From the NCBI GenBank assembly GCA_020631735.1, contig CM036162.1, positions 91,870,401 to 91,934,400 of the forward strand: a stretch of DNA of 64,000 nucleotides. The letters are read 5' to 3'. Below are positions 21,539 through 35,100 of this stretch, one piece after another. Each line of letters starts with the position of its first letter. The first letter of the stretch is position 1. The stretch is from Saccharum officinarum. Lineage: Eukaryota > Streptophyta > Magnoliopsida > Poales > Poaceae. The position numbers and the translations under genes are program-made. The notes under the pieces were generated by a model. It did no database searches, had not been told where the DNA came from, and saw only the letters and a program-made list of their open reading frames with translations.

Positions 21539-24500
21539 TGTAACGGATCAACGTAATTATACGAGATTAAGTAAGAAAATCTTCCACCGAGGCGGTTAAT
21601 TTATCAAACTTAAACCCGTATAACCCGAGATTCCGTGAAATCACGAGGGATTTCAAACCAACCAACGTACAACCAAGATCGTACTGATTTAGCAGCCACA
21701 GTTCACATGATACATAGAGTTCATAATAAAAGTGGAGTACATCGGAGTTCGGAATAAAAGTTATTACAACACAGTTCAAAATAACATAGCGGAAGCAAGT
21801 AGTTTTACACCCACACTTAGTTCAAATACAGTGCCAGTAGATAGTCATGGTCCACAAAAGCAGTAGATAAGACGAACAGAGTGACCCTTGCCCAAGGTCC
21901 TAGTTGTCGCCCATCGCCGGATACAGACAGTTGGAGCAGTACCCATAGTACATCTGACCATCTGCAACAACAATGGGAACAACGCCCTGAGTACGAGAAT
22001 GTACTCAGCTAGACTTACCCGTCATAAACCAGAAATAAAGGACACCAAGGATCATGCAAGGCTTTATAGATTGAACTGGCTTGACTCATTTGCGAAAAGC
22101 ATAAGTTGTTATGAAAAACTATACCAGTACTTTTTGCATCACTTTTAGTATAACCTATTCAAGCTAGGTAAGCATCTATTGCTAGAACAATCACTTGATT
22201 CATCATTAACAATCTAGATTACCATATCAGGTTTAGCATTTCCAACATCATTCACTTAACCATCAGTGTTCCACTAATGTTACTACGATGCCATAGCTCG
22301 AGTCAAGTGCTCACTAACCGGGAGCGACGGCGATTCGAATCGAATTCCTATCCAGCTGGAGATTTATTCCTCACACAAACCCTGTTTCCCCCGTCAGGGT
22401 CGCATAGATCACCAATGACACTTTCCAAGAAGCCGCGGGATAACAATCATGGATCGCACTACCCAGGGACCGCCCGACTGCCAGGACGCACCTTGGGCTC
22501 ACTCTTCGCGTCCCCGTTACACCCCTTCGACACCAGTCTGCCAACCCGAGTTTATCCCGGCTCGAAAAGTGTCACTAGCTTCGCGGTCGAAAGGTACTTT
22601 ATTCGGCCAGCTAAATGTGAGGCATGCGTTCAACATGACAAGAGGGACGAGCAACGATCGGTCCTTAATTGACACAGACGGAATCACTATAGTCCAAAAC
22701 CCTATAAGACTCCGCTCGGTCTTCGTTTATCCATCAACACTTGGTTACTTTTTATGATCACAATTACGGCTAACCATAACCCGGTATCCACCTATAACTC
22801 GCAGGTGACAGGAAATCACCCGACTTCTACCGGTCTAAGCATGGCTAAGCGATTTACTCGATCCTGACCTAACAGGGTGAAAGATAATTCGGTGGCCAAG
22901 GTAATAATGCAACAACGGTTTCACTCAACTCCTATAACTTAATGCAACATATATATAACTATAGTTCATGTAGTAAGGAACAACTTTTATAAAATAGGAG
23001 ACTTAAAATGCTCCGGGGCTTGCCTTTTTCGAACGAGCTAGGATGGTGGTCGACGCACTCTGGCAGCTCCTCGCCTGACTCTTCCTCCTCGGGCACCTCC
23101 TGTGCCTGGGGCTCCTGCTGATCCGTCCAAGCTGCTCCTCCTGTACTGCTACCTGCGACTCTTCCTGCGATCCTGTATGATGCAAGTGCATAAGTAATCA
23201 TGCGAATGATGCATCGGATTGTGGTGGAGTGCTTTGATGACATGAGATGCAGATGAGCACATGGAATGAGCAGTTTGAATATAACTATTTCTTCTACAAG
23301 GTAGTCAACGTCATCCAAGAACATATACCCTAAAACATGCACCTTATTCTTCTATTAGTTAGCCTATCATCTACACATACAAGTGAACCTAAGCTACCAA
23401 AGCTTACCAACCTAACTCAATCACAACATCAGCAAGACATAATGATGCTTCAAAGATACACCAAACATATTTTATTTCTCATAAAGAATAATCTTGTATT
23501 CCCTATTTAACTAGGGTTACACAACAACACCTATTTCTGGTGTAGATAAAAATCTACCAAATTACAGTAGATTACTCTTACCCTAACTAACCTACTACTA
23601 AATTTTCATGAGAATTGCCTATGTAAAACTGCCTGTACAAAATAAACAAGTTATAGCCTAAATATGAGCATGAAATTATTTTGTACTAGAAAAAGTATCA
23701 AACAACAGATTTCACATTTTTCCTATGTTACTAACAGTAAACTAACATACTACAAAAATTATCACATGTATGTTCTATACAAATTTAGCCTTCTACTAAA
23801 AATAACAAAGATTATCAATTAAAAGCATTTGAACTACACTTCAAAAATTTCTCACAGAACATGCTTCACTAATATTTTTCCTAGAAAGTGCATCACTAAT
23901 AAAGATTAAAGCAACAAGAATCACATTTTTCCCTTCATTATTTTATTTACTACATATTTTCTAAGATATCAGCATTTATAGCAATTAAATAAATTTGCAC
24001 AGTAAAGTGTTACAAAAATAATATGAGATATTTTTAAACTGTAGATCTATTCAAGAGGAACATTTCAAACTTTGTTTCATGATTTTTGGAGCTATAAATT
24101 GTACACAAACATTTTCCAAGTATTTTCTTTTCCCAAAACAAAATAGAAATTCAAAACGAAATTTGGAAATCGTTTAACGGGCCAGCCCACTTGAAACCAC
24201 CGCCCACGGCCGTTTTCAGCCGGAGTGCCGCGCGGAAAAAGAGAGGCGGCCCGGCTCGGTGGTTCGGCCCAAGGCCGTTTTGCCCAGAGAGCAAAGAGGG
24301 GGGAAGCGCGGGGCGCGGCCACGGGTGCCGGCGTCCCGACGTCGCGGGGGCGAAACGGTGGTCGCCGTCGGCCAACGGCCGTCCTCCGGCTCTGAGTTAC
24401 AACCCGAGCACGCATGGCTCCCGTGCAAGGATGGCGAGCACGATCGCGCGAAGCAAGGGAAGAAAGAGGGAGCGAGGGCGTCAGTGGCGGAGCTCGAGCC

Positions 24501-25457
24501 CGCGGTCGGCGACGGTGGCGCGCGCGGGAAAAAGAGAAATTGAGCCACACCGTCGTCGAACAAGGGATACCGAGCCCCGTTCGGAGAAGAGGAGAAAGTG
24601 GCGGAGCCGGTGGCGAGACGAATCGGGAGGTGGCGCGGCCGTTGAGCGGGAACAGCGGTGTTCGTCTCGGGCGGAGCGGCGGTGGCGCGAGGAGGCGGGA
24701 GCGGCGGCTGCTGCTGCTCGCGCGAAGCCGAGAAGGGCGAAGTGATGGGAGTGAGACTGAGGGAGGAGCGGGTGCAGCTTTAGGCGCGTGGCGCGGCCGG
24801 TGGAGCCCACGGCTCGCCACCCGTACGCCGGAGACGGCGAGCGGCAGCCACGCGGCGGCCACGGCCTGAGCGCGGCGTGCGCTGGCGCAGGCGCATGTGC
24901 GCGCGGGGAGGGGAGCGGGCCAGGCCGGCGTCTGCTCACGGGCCGAAAGGGAAGCCGCGGCCCACTAAAATGAGAAACCGTTTTTCTTTTATAAATTAAA
25001 TTATCAGATTTCTCTATTTGTTTCAAATTTGAATTTGAAGATGAAAAAGAGGTTTTCAGAACTTTTGCCCAAAATAAAAGTTGTTCAAAATTTAATTCTC
25101 TACAACTTTCATGTAGGGCACTTTTCAAAATTCTCAATAGATTTTGAATTTAGGATATAAAGCTAAATTTTTAAGTAAAAATTTTTTTTCAAATATTTTT
25201 AAAAGCAAAATTTGAAGGAATTTGAATTCAAGAGTTGCTCCAAAAATCATGTTTATTTATTCTAGATTATCTAAAATTGTAGCTACACAAAGTTTCACCA
25301 CTCTTTAGCACTTAAATGCAGAATTTAGGTTTTGAGTAATTGTTTTTCAACTTTAAATTTAAAAGGGTCTATATTGCATGCAATGATAACCATGTATGAG
25401 ATGATTATTACTAATGCTTTGGATGCTAATGCATGCTTAACACCCAGGGGTGTTACA
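21539..25457 (-). repeat. Left LTR (element 3' LTR) of gypsy copy 2
   Basis: 3919 bp. It retains the 240-bp segment between two AGATTA words (23569-23574 and 23809-23814) that is absent from the right LTR. The GC-rich island is at about 24175-24965. Confidence 0.9.
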
Positions 25458-25703
25458 GCCCTCCCCCTTATAAGAATCTCGTCTCGAGATTTTGAGTTAC
25501 GAACCATTTATCGTAAAAATCTTTATACGCGGTTTGAAGATATTCTCCCGTTTCCCATGAAGCATCACTCTCATCATGATGGCTCCACTAAATCTTGTAG
25601 GTTGTTACCACTCTATTCCGAGTGACTCGGTCCTTTGTATCCATAACTCGAACCGGTTGTTCACGATATTCCAAGTCCGCCTTGATCCGAATACCCTGCG
25701 GTT

Positions 25704-26123
25704 CTATTCTCTCTTCCGGAACACGCAACATTTCTTCAACTGGGATACGTGAAAGACGGGAAAGATCGAACTCATCCCTTCTGGCAATTGCAACTTGTAC
25801 GCCACGGGACCCTTTTTTTCTATGATCTGGTATGGTCCGATATATCTAGCAGACAGTTTCTGCTTGACTCCAAACCGTTTCTTCTTTATGGGGGTAACCT
25901 TCAAATAGACATAGTCACCCACTTGGAAATCCAATGGTCTCCTTCTCTTATCTGCATAACTCTTCTGACGGGACTGTGCAGCTTGCATGTTTTGCCGGAT
26001 AATACGGACCTTCTTCTCTGCCTCATTTACAAAATTAATTCCATAAAACCTTCTTTCTCCAGGCTCTACCCAATTTAACGGTGTCCTGCACTTCCTGCCA
26101 TATAAAGCTTCAAAAGGTGCCAT
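25704..26123 (-). pseudogene. Integrase C-terminal part, copy 2
   Basis: Matches the copy 1 piece (GPY/F-like region) but leaves frame after the HVSQLKKC segment, because an A run near 25729 is one base shorter than in copy 1. The remaining chromodomain-like sequence is still present, out of frame, down to about 25590. Confidence 0.75.
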
Positions 26124-26135
26124 CTTGATACTCTC

Positions 26136-26672
26136 TTAGTAACTGTTGTTGTAAGCGAATTCTGCCAACGGTAACCAGGATTCCCATGAGCCTCTGGATG
26201 ATAGTACACAAGCTCTAAGCATATCTTCAAGTACAGCATTAACTCGTTCTGTCTGCCCATCTGTCTGTGGATGGTAAGCCGTACTACGAATCAAACTAGT
26301 ACCCAAACCTTTATGAAGATGTTCCCAAAAATGAGAGGTAAACTGTGAACCACGATCAGACACGATCGTTTTTGGTATACCATGTAATCGGATAATCTCA
26401 GCAATATACTTTTCTGCATATTGAGGAGGTCGGAATGTTGTCTTAACTGGCAGAAAGTGAGCTGTCTTGGTGAGACGATCTACTATTACCCAAATAGAAT
26501 CATGTCCCTTCTGTGTGGTGGGAAGACCAGTGATGAAATACATACTTATATCATCCCATTTCCAATCGGGTACATACAAGGGTTGCAGAAGTCCTGCAGG
26601 TCTCATGTGAAGAGCTTTAACTCTACAACACATGTCGCAACGAGCAACGTATGCTGCAATTTCTTTTTTCAT
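26136..26672 (-). pseudogene. Integrase core with lost first Asp, copy 2
   Basis: As copy 1 except for two substitutions close together: SMYFITGLP replaces SMDFITGLP, removing the first catalytic Asp, and PLYVPDW replaces PLSVPDW. The other two catalytic residues (VSDRG, GQTER) remain. The shared TAA after YNNSY is present. Confidence 0.8.
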
Positions 26673-26693
26673 CTTAGTCCACCAATAACGGGG

Positions 26694-27362
26694 TCACAAA
26701 TCTTGGTACATCTTACTACTTCCGGGGTGAATAGATAGCTTGGAATGATGGGTCTCATTCATCAACTTGTTCTTAAGCTCTCTATCCTTAGGTACCACCA
26801 GGCGATCCTTAAACCATAACACTCCTTGGTCATCCAATCGAAAGTGTTTGGTGGGTTCCCTCTTCATCTTCTCCTTGATATGAAAGATTCCCTTATCTGT
26901 CTTCTGACCTTCAATGATTTGGTTTTCCAGAGTACAACTGATCTGAATATTATGCAACACAGCAGGATGTAACAATTTGAACCCTTCTTCAAACAACGGT
27001 TGCACATCAATAGCATGTGATTTTCTGCTCAGTGCATCTGCTACTACATTAGCCTTTCCGGGATGATAATGCACGTTTAGATTATAGTCCTTTATCAGCT
27101 CTAACCATCTTCTCTGTCGCATGTTCAACTCAGATTGGGTAAAAATGTATTTGAGACTCTTATGATCTGTAAAGAGGTTACACACATTACCCATTAGGTA
27201 GTGTCTCCAAATCTTTAGAGCATGCACTACTGCTGCAAGCTCCAAATCATGTGTAGGATAGTTAACTTCATGCTTTCTCAATTGACGTGAGGCATAGGCA
27301 ATGACCCTTCCATTTTGCATTAGTACACATCCTAACCCATTCTTAGATGCGTCACGGAACAC
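26694..27362 (-). pseudogene. RNase H and integrase zinc-finger start, copy 2
   Basis: Protein-identical to 10782-11450 over 222 residues as far as I can compare, including the terminal TGA. Confidence 0.85.
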
Positions 27363-27386
27363 ATCAAATGACTTTTCTATATCCGG

Positions 27387-28514
27387 TTAGGCCAGAACAG
27401 GAGCAGTGGTCAACAACTTTCGCAAGGTGCAGAAAGCTGCCTCGCACTCCTCTGTCCATACAAACTTATGATCCTTCTGTAACAGGCTTGTCATTGGTTT
27501 GGCAATCTTCGAGAAATCCGGTATAAAGCAACGATAGTAACCGGCTAAACCAAGAAAACTGCAAACTTCATGCACTGAGGTTGGTGACTTCCAGTCCATA
27601 ACCTCTTGCACCTTACTAGGGTCTACGGAAATGCCATTTTCAGACAACACGTGGCCGAGAAAAGGAACTGTCTTAAGCCAGAACTCACACTTGCTGAACT
27701 TCGCATACAGTTGATGTCCTCTGAGTCTAGTCAAGACAATCCTGAGGTGCTCTACGTGATCTTCTTCATTCTCTGAATATATTAGAATGTCATCAATGAA
27801 CACAATCACAAACTTGTCCAACTTGGGCATGAAAACAGAATTCATCAGATACATAAAGTATGCAGGAGCATTTGTCAATCCGAAGGACATGACAAGATAC
27901 TTGTACAAGCCATATCTAGTAGAGAACGCAGTCTTAGGCACATCTTGCGGCCTAATCTTTATCTGGTGGTATCCTGATCTCAAATCTATCTTAGAGAACA
28001 CTTTGGCTTTAGACAATTGGTCAAACAAGATATCAATCCGAGGAAGAGGATACTTGTTTTTAATTGTTACTGTATTCAGTGGTCGATAATCCACGCACAT
28101 GCGTAAGGAGTTATCCTTCTTCTTTTTCACAAATAGAGCGGGGTATCCCCATTCAGACGAGCTGGGACGAATCAAACCTTTCTTTAGTAAGTCCTGGAGT
28201 TGCTTCTTCAATTCGGCTAACTCATTGGGAGGCATCCGATAGGGCCTTCTCAAGATCGGTGCTGTTCCTGGAATTAACTCAATGGCAAACTCAACATCTT
28301 GGTCTGGTGGAAGTCCAGGTAACTCATCTAGAAACACATCTGGAAACTCACAGACCACTGGAATCTGGGCTAGCAGAGTAGATTGGACCGCACAAGTCAT
28401 GCTAGCTAGGTCAACTTTCTGAGGTAGGACCACTCGAAAGGTGCCTTCTCCACTGGGTTCCTTAAGAGAGATACTCCTTCCTCCAACATCGATTACTACC
28501 CCCATCTTATTCAT
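27387..28514 (-). pseudogene. Reverse transcriptase to RNase H start, copy 2
   Basis: One uninterrupted frame of 375 residues covers all RT motifs ([31 protein letters not shown] box). It lacks the frameshift seen in copy 1. It is bounded by the TAG stop after the protease (28515-28517) and the TAA at 27387-27389, both shared with copy 1 and thus older than the split of the copies. Confidence 0.85.
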
Positions 28515-29084
28515 CTAGTTTATACCCATGATCACATCCAAAACTAACCCTGACATGACTATCAGATTAAGCTTATATTGCCGGTTTGATATGTTTAGGA
28601 TTACTCCCTGAACTATCTGATTAGTCAACAGATCAGCCCCAGCTGAACTGATTTTATATGCACATTCCAATTCAACTATCTTTTGCTCATGTCTCTTAAC
28701 AAATGCTTGACTTACAAAGGAATGAGATGATCTGGAATCAAACAAGACTACTGCAGGATGATTGTTGATAGAAAACATACCAGCTGTTACCAGTTCTCCT
28801 TCTGGGATGTCATCCACGGTGGTGTGATGCACACGAGCTTGATACTGCGTCTGCTGTTTCTTTGGGTAGGGACAAAACTTTGCAAAGTGTCTGGGTTGGT
28901 TGCAGTTGAAGCACGGTCCCTTCACTTGAGCCACAGTTCCAGATGAACTGCCTTTCGCCTGAGGCAATGCCATCTTGAATGGTTTCTGGTTCCTCTGGGG
29001 TTGCTGAGTATTCTGATTCTTCCTTTGCGGTGGCCTAAACCTTGCACCTGGGGCAGGCGATCGATAAGCTGGACGGTTGGTCAC
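28515..29084 (-). pseudogene. Zinc knuckle and retropepsin region, copy 2
   Basis: 189 residues, with the same replaced knuckle glycines and the same LFDSR in place of the protease Asp-Ser/Thr-Gly. It is open across the place where copy 1 has TAA, but separated from gag by a TGA at about 29091-29093 where copy 1 has Arg. Confidence 0.8.
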
Positions 29085-29090
29085 TGGGGC

Positions 29091-29915
29091 TCAGGACTGG
29101 GACGAACCCGACTCGAAAGCTCTCTTATGGATCTTGGAAGCAGCATAGACATTGTTCTTCTTCTCTTGCTTTAGACAGACACTAACGAAATCATTGAAAC
29201 CAGTCCTCATATTTGTACCCACATGTTTCATCATCTTGGGATTTAGGCCTCTCTTGAAGCTAGCGATCTTCTTGGTCTCAGTATTCACCATATCAGGGGC
29301 ATAACGGCTCAGGTTATTGAATACATGTAGATATTGAGTTACAGTCTTCGTGCCTTGATTCAGTGCCAGGAATTCCCCAAGCTTCATCTCGATCAGACCA
29401 GGTGGAATGTACGTTCCACGGAAGGATTCGGTGAACTCCTTCCAAGTGATGTGAGCGTGGGGAGGAAAAGTGGTGCGGTGATGTTTCCACCACATTCCTA
29501 CTGGACCTTGAAGCTGATGAGCTGCATACTCAGTCTTCAACACTTCAGTCATTCTCAAGACACGGAACTTGTCTTCCATAGTATTAATCCATTCTTTTGC
29601 ATCCAAGGGTTCTGCGGCTTCCTTAAAGATCGGTGGACGAGTATCCATGAAGTCCTTGAAACTGCTGTACTGATTTGCTTCGTGCCCACCCGGGTTTATT
29701 CCCCGACGGGTGTTATCTGCGATACTGCGCAACGCAGCTTCCATATTCTGTTGCATGCTCTCCATATTACGTTGGCTTCCAAGAAATTGTGCGAAAAACT
29801 GTTCCGTAGTGTAGGGTGGAGGAGGCGGTGGTGGATCACGGTCATCACTAGCAGCTGCACTGCCACCAGCCTCAGCGGCACCATACACGGTACGATGAGT
29901 GTTCGGCATCTGCAT
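29091..29915 (-). pseudogene. gag, copy 2
   Basis: 274 residues from ATG 29915, the same Gag domain as copy 1 with a few substitutions. It ends early at a TGA (Arg codon in copy 1) in the basic linker before the zinc knuckle. Confidence 0.85.
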
Positions 29916-30278
29916 GTTTCAGCAACAGTAATTATTAGGTGATGTTGTAGGAATTGCGACCGAATGAAAAATCATGCTGAACTGAATTTACTGGAGAGAA
30001 TAAATTCATACAATAAAATAGGGGCACAATAAGTCATTCTAATTAACACAACACCACTAATTAGATTACTTAAAGCGCACACATCGCGTCCATTACAACC
30101 AAGTTGCCAGCATACATACACTGGACTTTTTGATGTTCGGATACCGCCACAACACATCCAAGCTTTCCAACATTACATCAAAGCCTTAGTCTTTCTACTC
30201 ATTATTACATGCCCAACGTGCCAACAAAGCAAAAGATCAAGTAGATGGAACCTAGTAGCTAGCGTAACAACTACTAGC

Positions 30279-31331
30279 CTACTCATCGTGGTCGCTGTCT
30301 AAGTCCGAGACGTTGGCGTCGTCGCCATTAGCAGCGTCGTGGTGCTCCCCAACTGGTGCTTCAGGCTCTTCAGGATCTTCGTCTTCATTCAAATCCATCT
30401 CTACCGCACCAGGAGGAACATAGGGGTTGAGTTGATTGTTCAGCCGATGAACCTCCTCATGCAGATTGTCATTATATTCCTCTGAATATGCCAACTATTG
30501 CTCTAGCTCAAACTGTCTAGCCCTCAACACATTCTCTGCGGACTAGGCTTCATTCCTCTGATGGAGCACATGAGTCAACATGCGCTCAGCATTCCTGTTG
30601 GCGGTGGTCTGTCGCCCAACCTGCTCTCTCAGGGCACGTACATCTCCTTCAAAAGCCACAGTCCTCTGGGTAGCCTGATCTCTCTGGCGAGTCAACTAAG
30701 CCATCTCTGTGTTGAGCCTCTCAATCTCGGCGTCGTGATCTCTCTGAAGCTGACGATGGTCATCACGAGCCTGACCAAGAGCACTAGACACACGTCTCAG
30801 GCTACCTTCCACTCCATCATAGGCCCTCATCACTGCGAACATGGCACTCATAGCGGGGTTGTCACTATTCTGTGCTTCTACGGCGCTAATCTGCAAAGAT
30901 CTTCCTCTTGCCTGCTGCCACGAGTCAGTGGAGGGGTTGCCCCTCGGAAAGACTCCAACTATAGCTGCTGCCAACTCCTGAGGAAAGCGATCCATGATAT
31001 CCCTCAGGATCCCAAAGGCTGCCCTCTCAGCGGCTTCTTCAGGGGTCCTGCCAGTTGACTCAAAATGCCAACCGGTCCACTCAGAACCATCACCTCGGGG
31101 ATGAACTACTGCTTCCACAGTCACCAAAAGTCCTTCCCCCAACCGCTCATTCGACCAAAAGTAGTGGGGCTCCATCCCATCAGGATAGCCTACATAGCTG
31201 AGTACTCTCCACAAGAGCGTAGGCATCCCAAACTCTCTAAGAAAAGTGTGGCGCTGACGAGTGCGTGGAGCAAGCTGATGACGGGGAGCTCTGCCGGTGG
31301 ACTTGCGGGCTGTCTGCTTGGTATGTGCCAT
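30279..31331 (-). pseudogene. H3-tail-like ORF, copy 2, with three TAG stops
   Basis: Starts MAHTKQTARKSTG (R2 replaced by His) and is in frame through the tail into the body, unlike copy 1. It is then broken by three TAG stops at about 30695, 30543 and 30495, where copy 1 has Gln, Trp and Gln. All three changes are of the C-to-T or G-to-A type. The acidic tail is preserved (30279-30494). Between the two copies every part of the protein can be read in an open frame. Confidence 0.75.
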
Positions 31332-32103
31332 CTGTAGCAAAATTTTATTACCGTGGTGAGAACAGATTTTTAAGTTGGCATTTTTATCGAAATGAGATAA
31401 TCAACTTATAAGGGGAGGAACAATGCCATGAATGAAATGCACAATCAGGATACATGCACATTCCGTACGTCCTCACAAACTTAGAAAACTAATAACTACT
31501 AACGGAATAAACGGTGGCATACAACGATCTCTTGTAACGTAACTAATACGTACTACTCGAAAGTGTTGTTATGTACCTGCAGAAAGTCACTTCAGCCCAA
31601 ACCTCACAGTATGAAAATATGCAAGAAAGCAGTAAAGTAAGTTACTCGCTCTACACGCATCCCCAGATACGAGCATAACGGTAACAACTACCCGAATCAT
31701 CGTCCTATCGACGGCATCGTCACCGCATGACGGAAGTCCCCACAATTTGAATACCCTCATACGAACATGTGCATGGCACGTAAGTATTTCGGTATCACAT
31801 AAGCACTCCCCTAGATCGGCAGTGTATCCGACCATGCTCTCACAACTCTCACTTACCAGGGCATAGAGGGAATTGATCCATACATTACCACTCAATTGAA
31901 TGGCACTCATACAATAGCACGCCATATGAGCGACGAAATTTCAAATATGATGCAAACCCCCAAGTTAGTACTTAATTAAGCCACCTAGAGTCCTTATTGG
32001 GCATAAAGGATATGACCACTGGCACACTCTTAAATTTGAAAGCTTAGTTGAAAACACAGTTTTGTTTTTAAATACCCATGTGAACAGCAACATGCTAAAC
32101 CAT

Positions 32104-32115
32104 GCTCCGATACCA
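32104..32115 (-). promoter_or_regulatory. Primer binding site, copy 2
   Basis: TGGTATCGGAGC on the minus strand, two bases from the LTR end at 32118, as in copy 1. Confidence 0.85.
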
Positions 32116-32117
32116 GC

Positions 32118-35100
32118 TGTAACGGATCAACGTAATTATACGAGATTAAGTAAGAAAATCTTCCACCGAGGTGGTTAATTTATCAAACTTAAACCCGTAT
32201 AACCCGAGATTCCGTGAAATCACGAGGGATTTCAAACCAACCAACATACAACCAAGATCGTACTGATTTAGTAGCCACAGTTCACATGATACATAGAGTT
32301 CACAATAAAAGTGGAGTACATCGGAGTTCGGAATAAAAGTTATTACAACACAGTTCAAAATAACATAGCGGAAGCAAGTAGTTTTACACCCACACTTAGT
32401 TCAAATACAGTGCCAGTAGATAGTCATGGTCCACAAAAGCAGTAGATAAGACGAACAGAGTGACCCTTGCCCAAGGTCCTAGTTGTCGCCCATCGCCGGA
32501 TACAGACAGTTGGAGCAGTACCCATAGTACATCTGACCATCTGCAACAACAATGGGAACAACGCTCTGAGTACGAGAATGTACTCAGCTAGACTTACCCG
32601 TCATAAACTAGAAATAAAGGATACCAAGAATCATGCAAGGCTTTATAGATTGAACTGGCTTGACTCATTTGCGAAAAGCATAAGTTGTTATGAAAAACTA
32701 TACTAGTACTGTTTGCATCACTTTTAGTATAACCTATTCAAGCTAGAAAAGCATCTATTGCTAGAACAATCACTTGATTCATCATTAACAATCTAGATTA
32801 CCATATCAGGTTTAGCATTTCCAACCTCATTCACTTAACCATCAGTGTTCCACTAATGTTACTACGATGCCATAGCTCGAGTCAAGTGCTCACTAACCGG
32901 GAGCGACGGCGATTCGAATCGAATTCCTATCCAGCTGGAGATTTATTCCTCACACAAACCCTGTTTCCCCCGTCAGGGTCGCATAGATCACTAATGACAC
33001 TTTCCAAGAAGCCGCGGGATAACAATCATGGATCGCACTACCCAGGGACCACCCGACTACCAGGACGCACCTTGGGCTCACTCTTCGTGTCCCCGTTACA
33101 TCCCCTTCGACACCAGTCTGCCAACCCGAGTTTATCCCGGCTCGAAAAGTGTCACTAGCTTCACGGTCGAAAGGTACTTTATTCGGCCAGCTAAATATGA
33201 GGCATGCGTTCAACATGACAAGAGGGACGAGCAACGATCGGTCCTTAATTGACACAGACGGAATCACTATAGTCCAAAACCCTATAAGACTCCGCCCGGT
33301 CTTCGTTTATCCATTAACACTTGGTTACTTTTTATGATCACAATTACGGCTAACCATAACCCGGTATCCACCTATAACTCGCAGGTGACAGGAAATCACC
33401 CGACTTCTACCGGTCTAAGCATGGCTAAGCGATTTAGTCGATCCTGACCTAACAGGGTGAAAGATAATTCGGTGGCCAAGGTAATAATGCAACAACGGTT
33501 TCACTCAACTCCTATAACTTAATGTAACAATATATATATAACTATAGTTCATGTAGTAAGGAACAACTTTTATAAAATAGGAGACTTAAAATGCTCCGGG
33601 GCTTGCCTTTTTCGAACGAGCTAGGATGGTGGTCGACGCACTCTGGCAGCTTCTCGCCTGACTCTTCCTCCTTGGGCACCTCCTGTGCCTGGGGCTCCTG
33701 CTGATCCGTCCAAGCCTGCTCCTCCTGTACTGCTACCTATGACTCTTCCTGCGATCCTGTATGATGCAAGTGCATAAGTAATCATGCGAATGATGCATCG
33801 GATTGTGGTGGAGTGCTTTGATGACATGAGATGCAGATGAGCACATGGAATGAGCAGTTTGAATATAACTATTTCTTCTACAAGGTAGTCAACGTCATCC
33901 AAGAACATATACCCTAAAACATGCACCTTATTCTTGTATTAGTTAGCCTATCATCTACACATACAAGTGAACCTAAGCTACCAAAGCTTACCAACCTAAC
34001 TCAACCACAACATCAGCAAGGCATAAAAATGCTTCAAAGATACATCAAACATATTTTATTTCTCTTAATTTCTCATAAAGAATAATCTTGTATTCCCTAT
34101 TTAACTAGGGTTACACAGCAACACCTATTTGTGGTGTAGATAAAAATCTACCAAAATTACAGTAGATTATCAACTAAAAGCATTTGAACTACACTTCAAA
34201 AATTTCTCACAGAACATGCTTCACTAATATTTTTCCTAGAAAGTGCATCACTAATAAAGATTAAAGCAACAAGAATCACATTTTTCCCTTCATTATTTTA
34301 TTTACTACATATTTTCTAAGATATCAGCATTTATAGCAATTAAATAAATTTGCACAGTAAAGTGTTACAAAAATTATATGAGATATTTTTAAACTGTAGA
34401 TCTATTCAAGAGGAACATTTCAAACTTTGTTTCATGATTTTTGGAGCTATAAATTGTACACAAACATTTTCCAAGTATTTTCTTTTCTCAAAACAAAATA
34501 GAAATTCAAAAACGAAATTTGGAAATCGTTTAACGGGCCAGCCCACTTGAAACCACCGGCCCACGGCCGTTTTCAGCCGGAGTGCCGCGCGGGAAAAAGA
34601 GAGGCGGCCCGGCTCGGTGGTTCGGCCCAAGGCCGTTTGGCCCAGAGAGCAGAGAGGGGGGGAAGCGCGGGGCGCGGCCACGGGTGCCGGCATCCCGACG
34701 TTGCGGGGGCAAAACGGTGGTCGCCATCGGCCAACGGCCGTCCTCCGGCTCCGAGTTACAACCCCGAGCACGCATGGCTCCCGCGCAAGGGAAGAAAGAG
34801 GGAGCGAGGGCGTCGGTGGCGGAGCTCGAGCCCGGCGGCCGGCGACGGTGGCGCACGCGGGAAAAAGAGAAATTGAGCCTCACCGTCGTCGAACAAGGGA
34901 TACCGAGCCCCGTTCGGAGAAGAGGAGAAAGTGGCGGAGCCGGTGGCGAGACGAATCGTCTCGGGCGGAGCGGCGGCGGCGCGAGGAGACGGGAGCGGCG
35001 GCTGCTGCTGCTCGCGCGAAGCCGAGAAGGGCAAAGTGATTGGGAGTGAGACTAAGGAAGGAGCGGGTGCAGCTTTAGGGCGTGTGGCGCGGCCGGTGGA

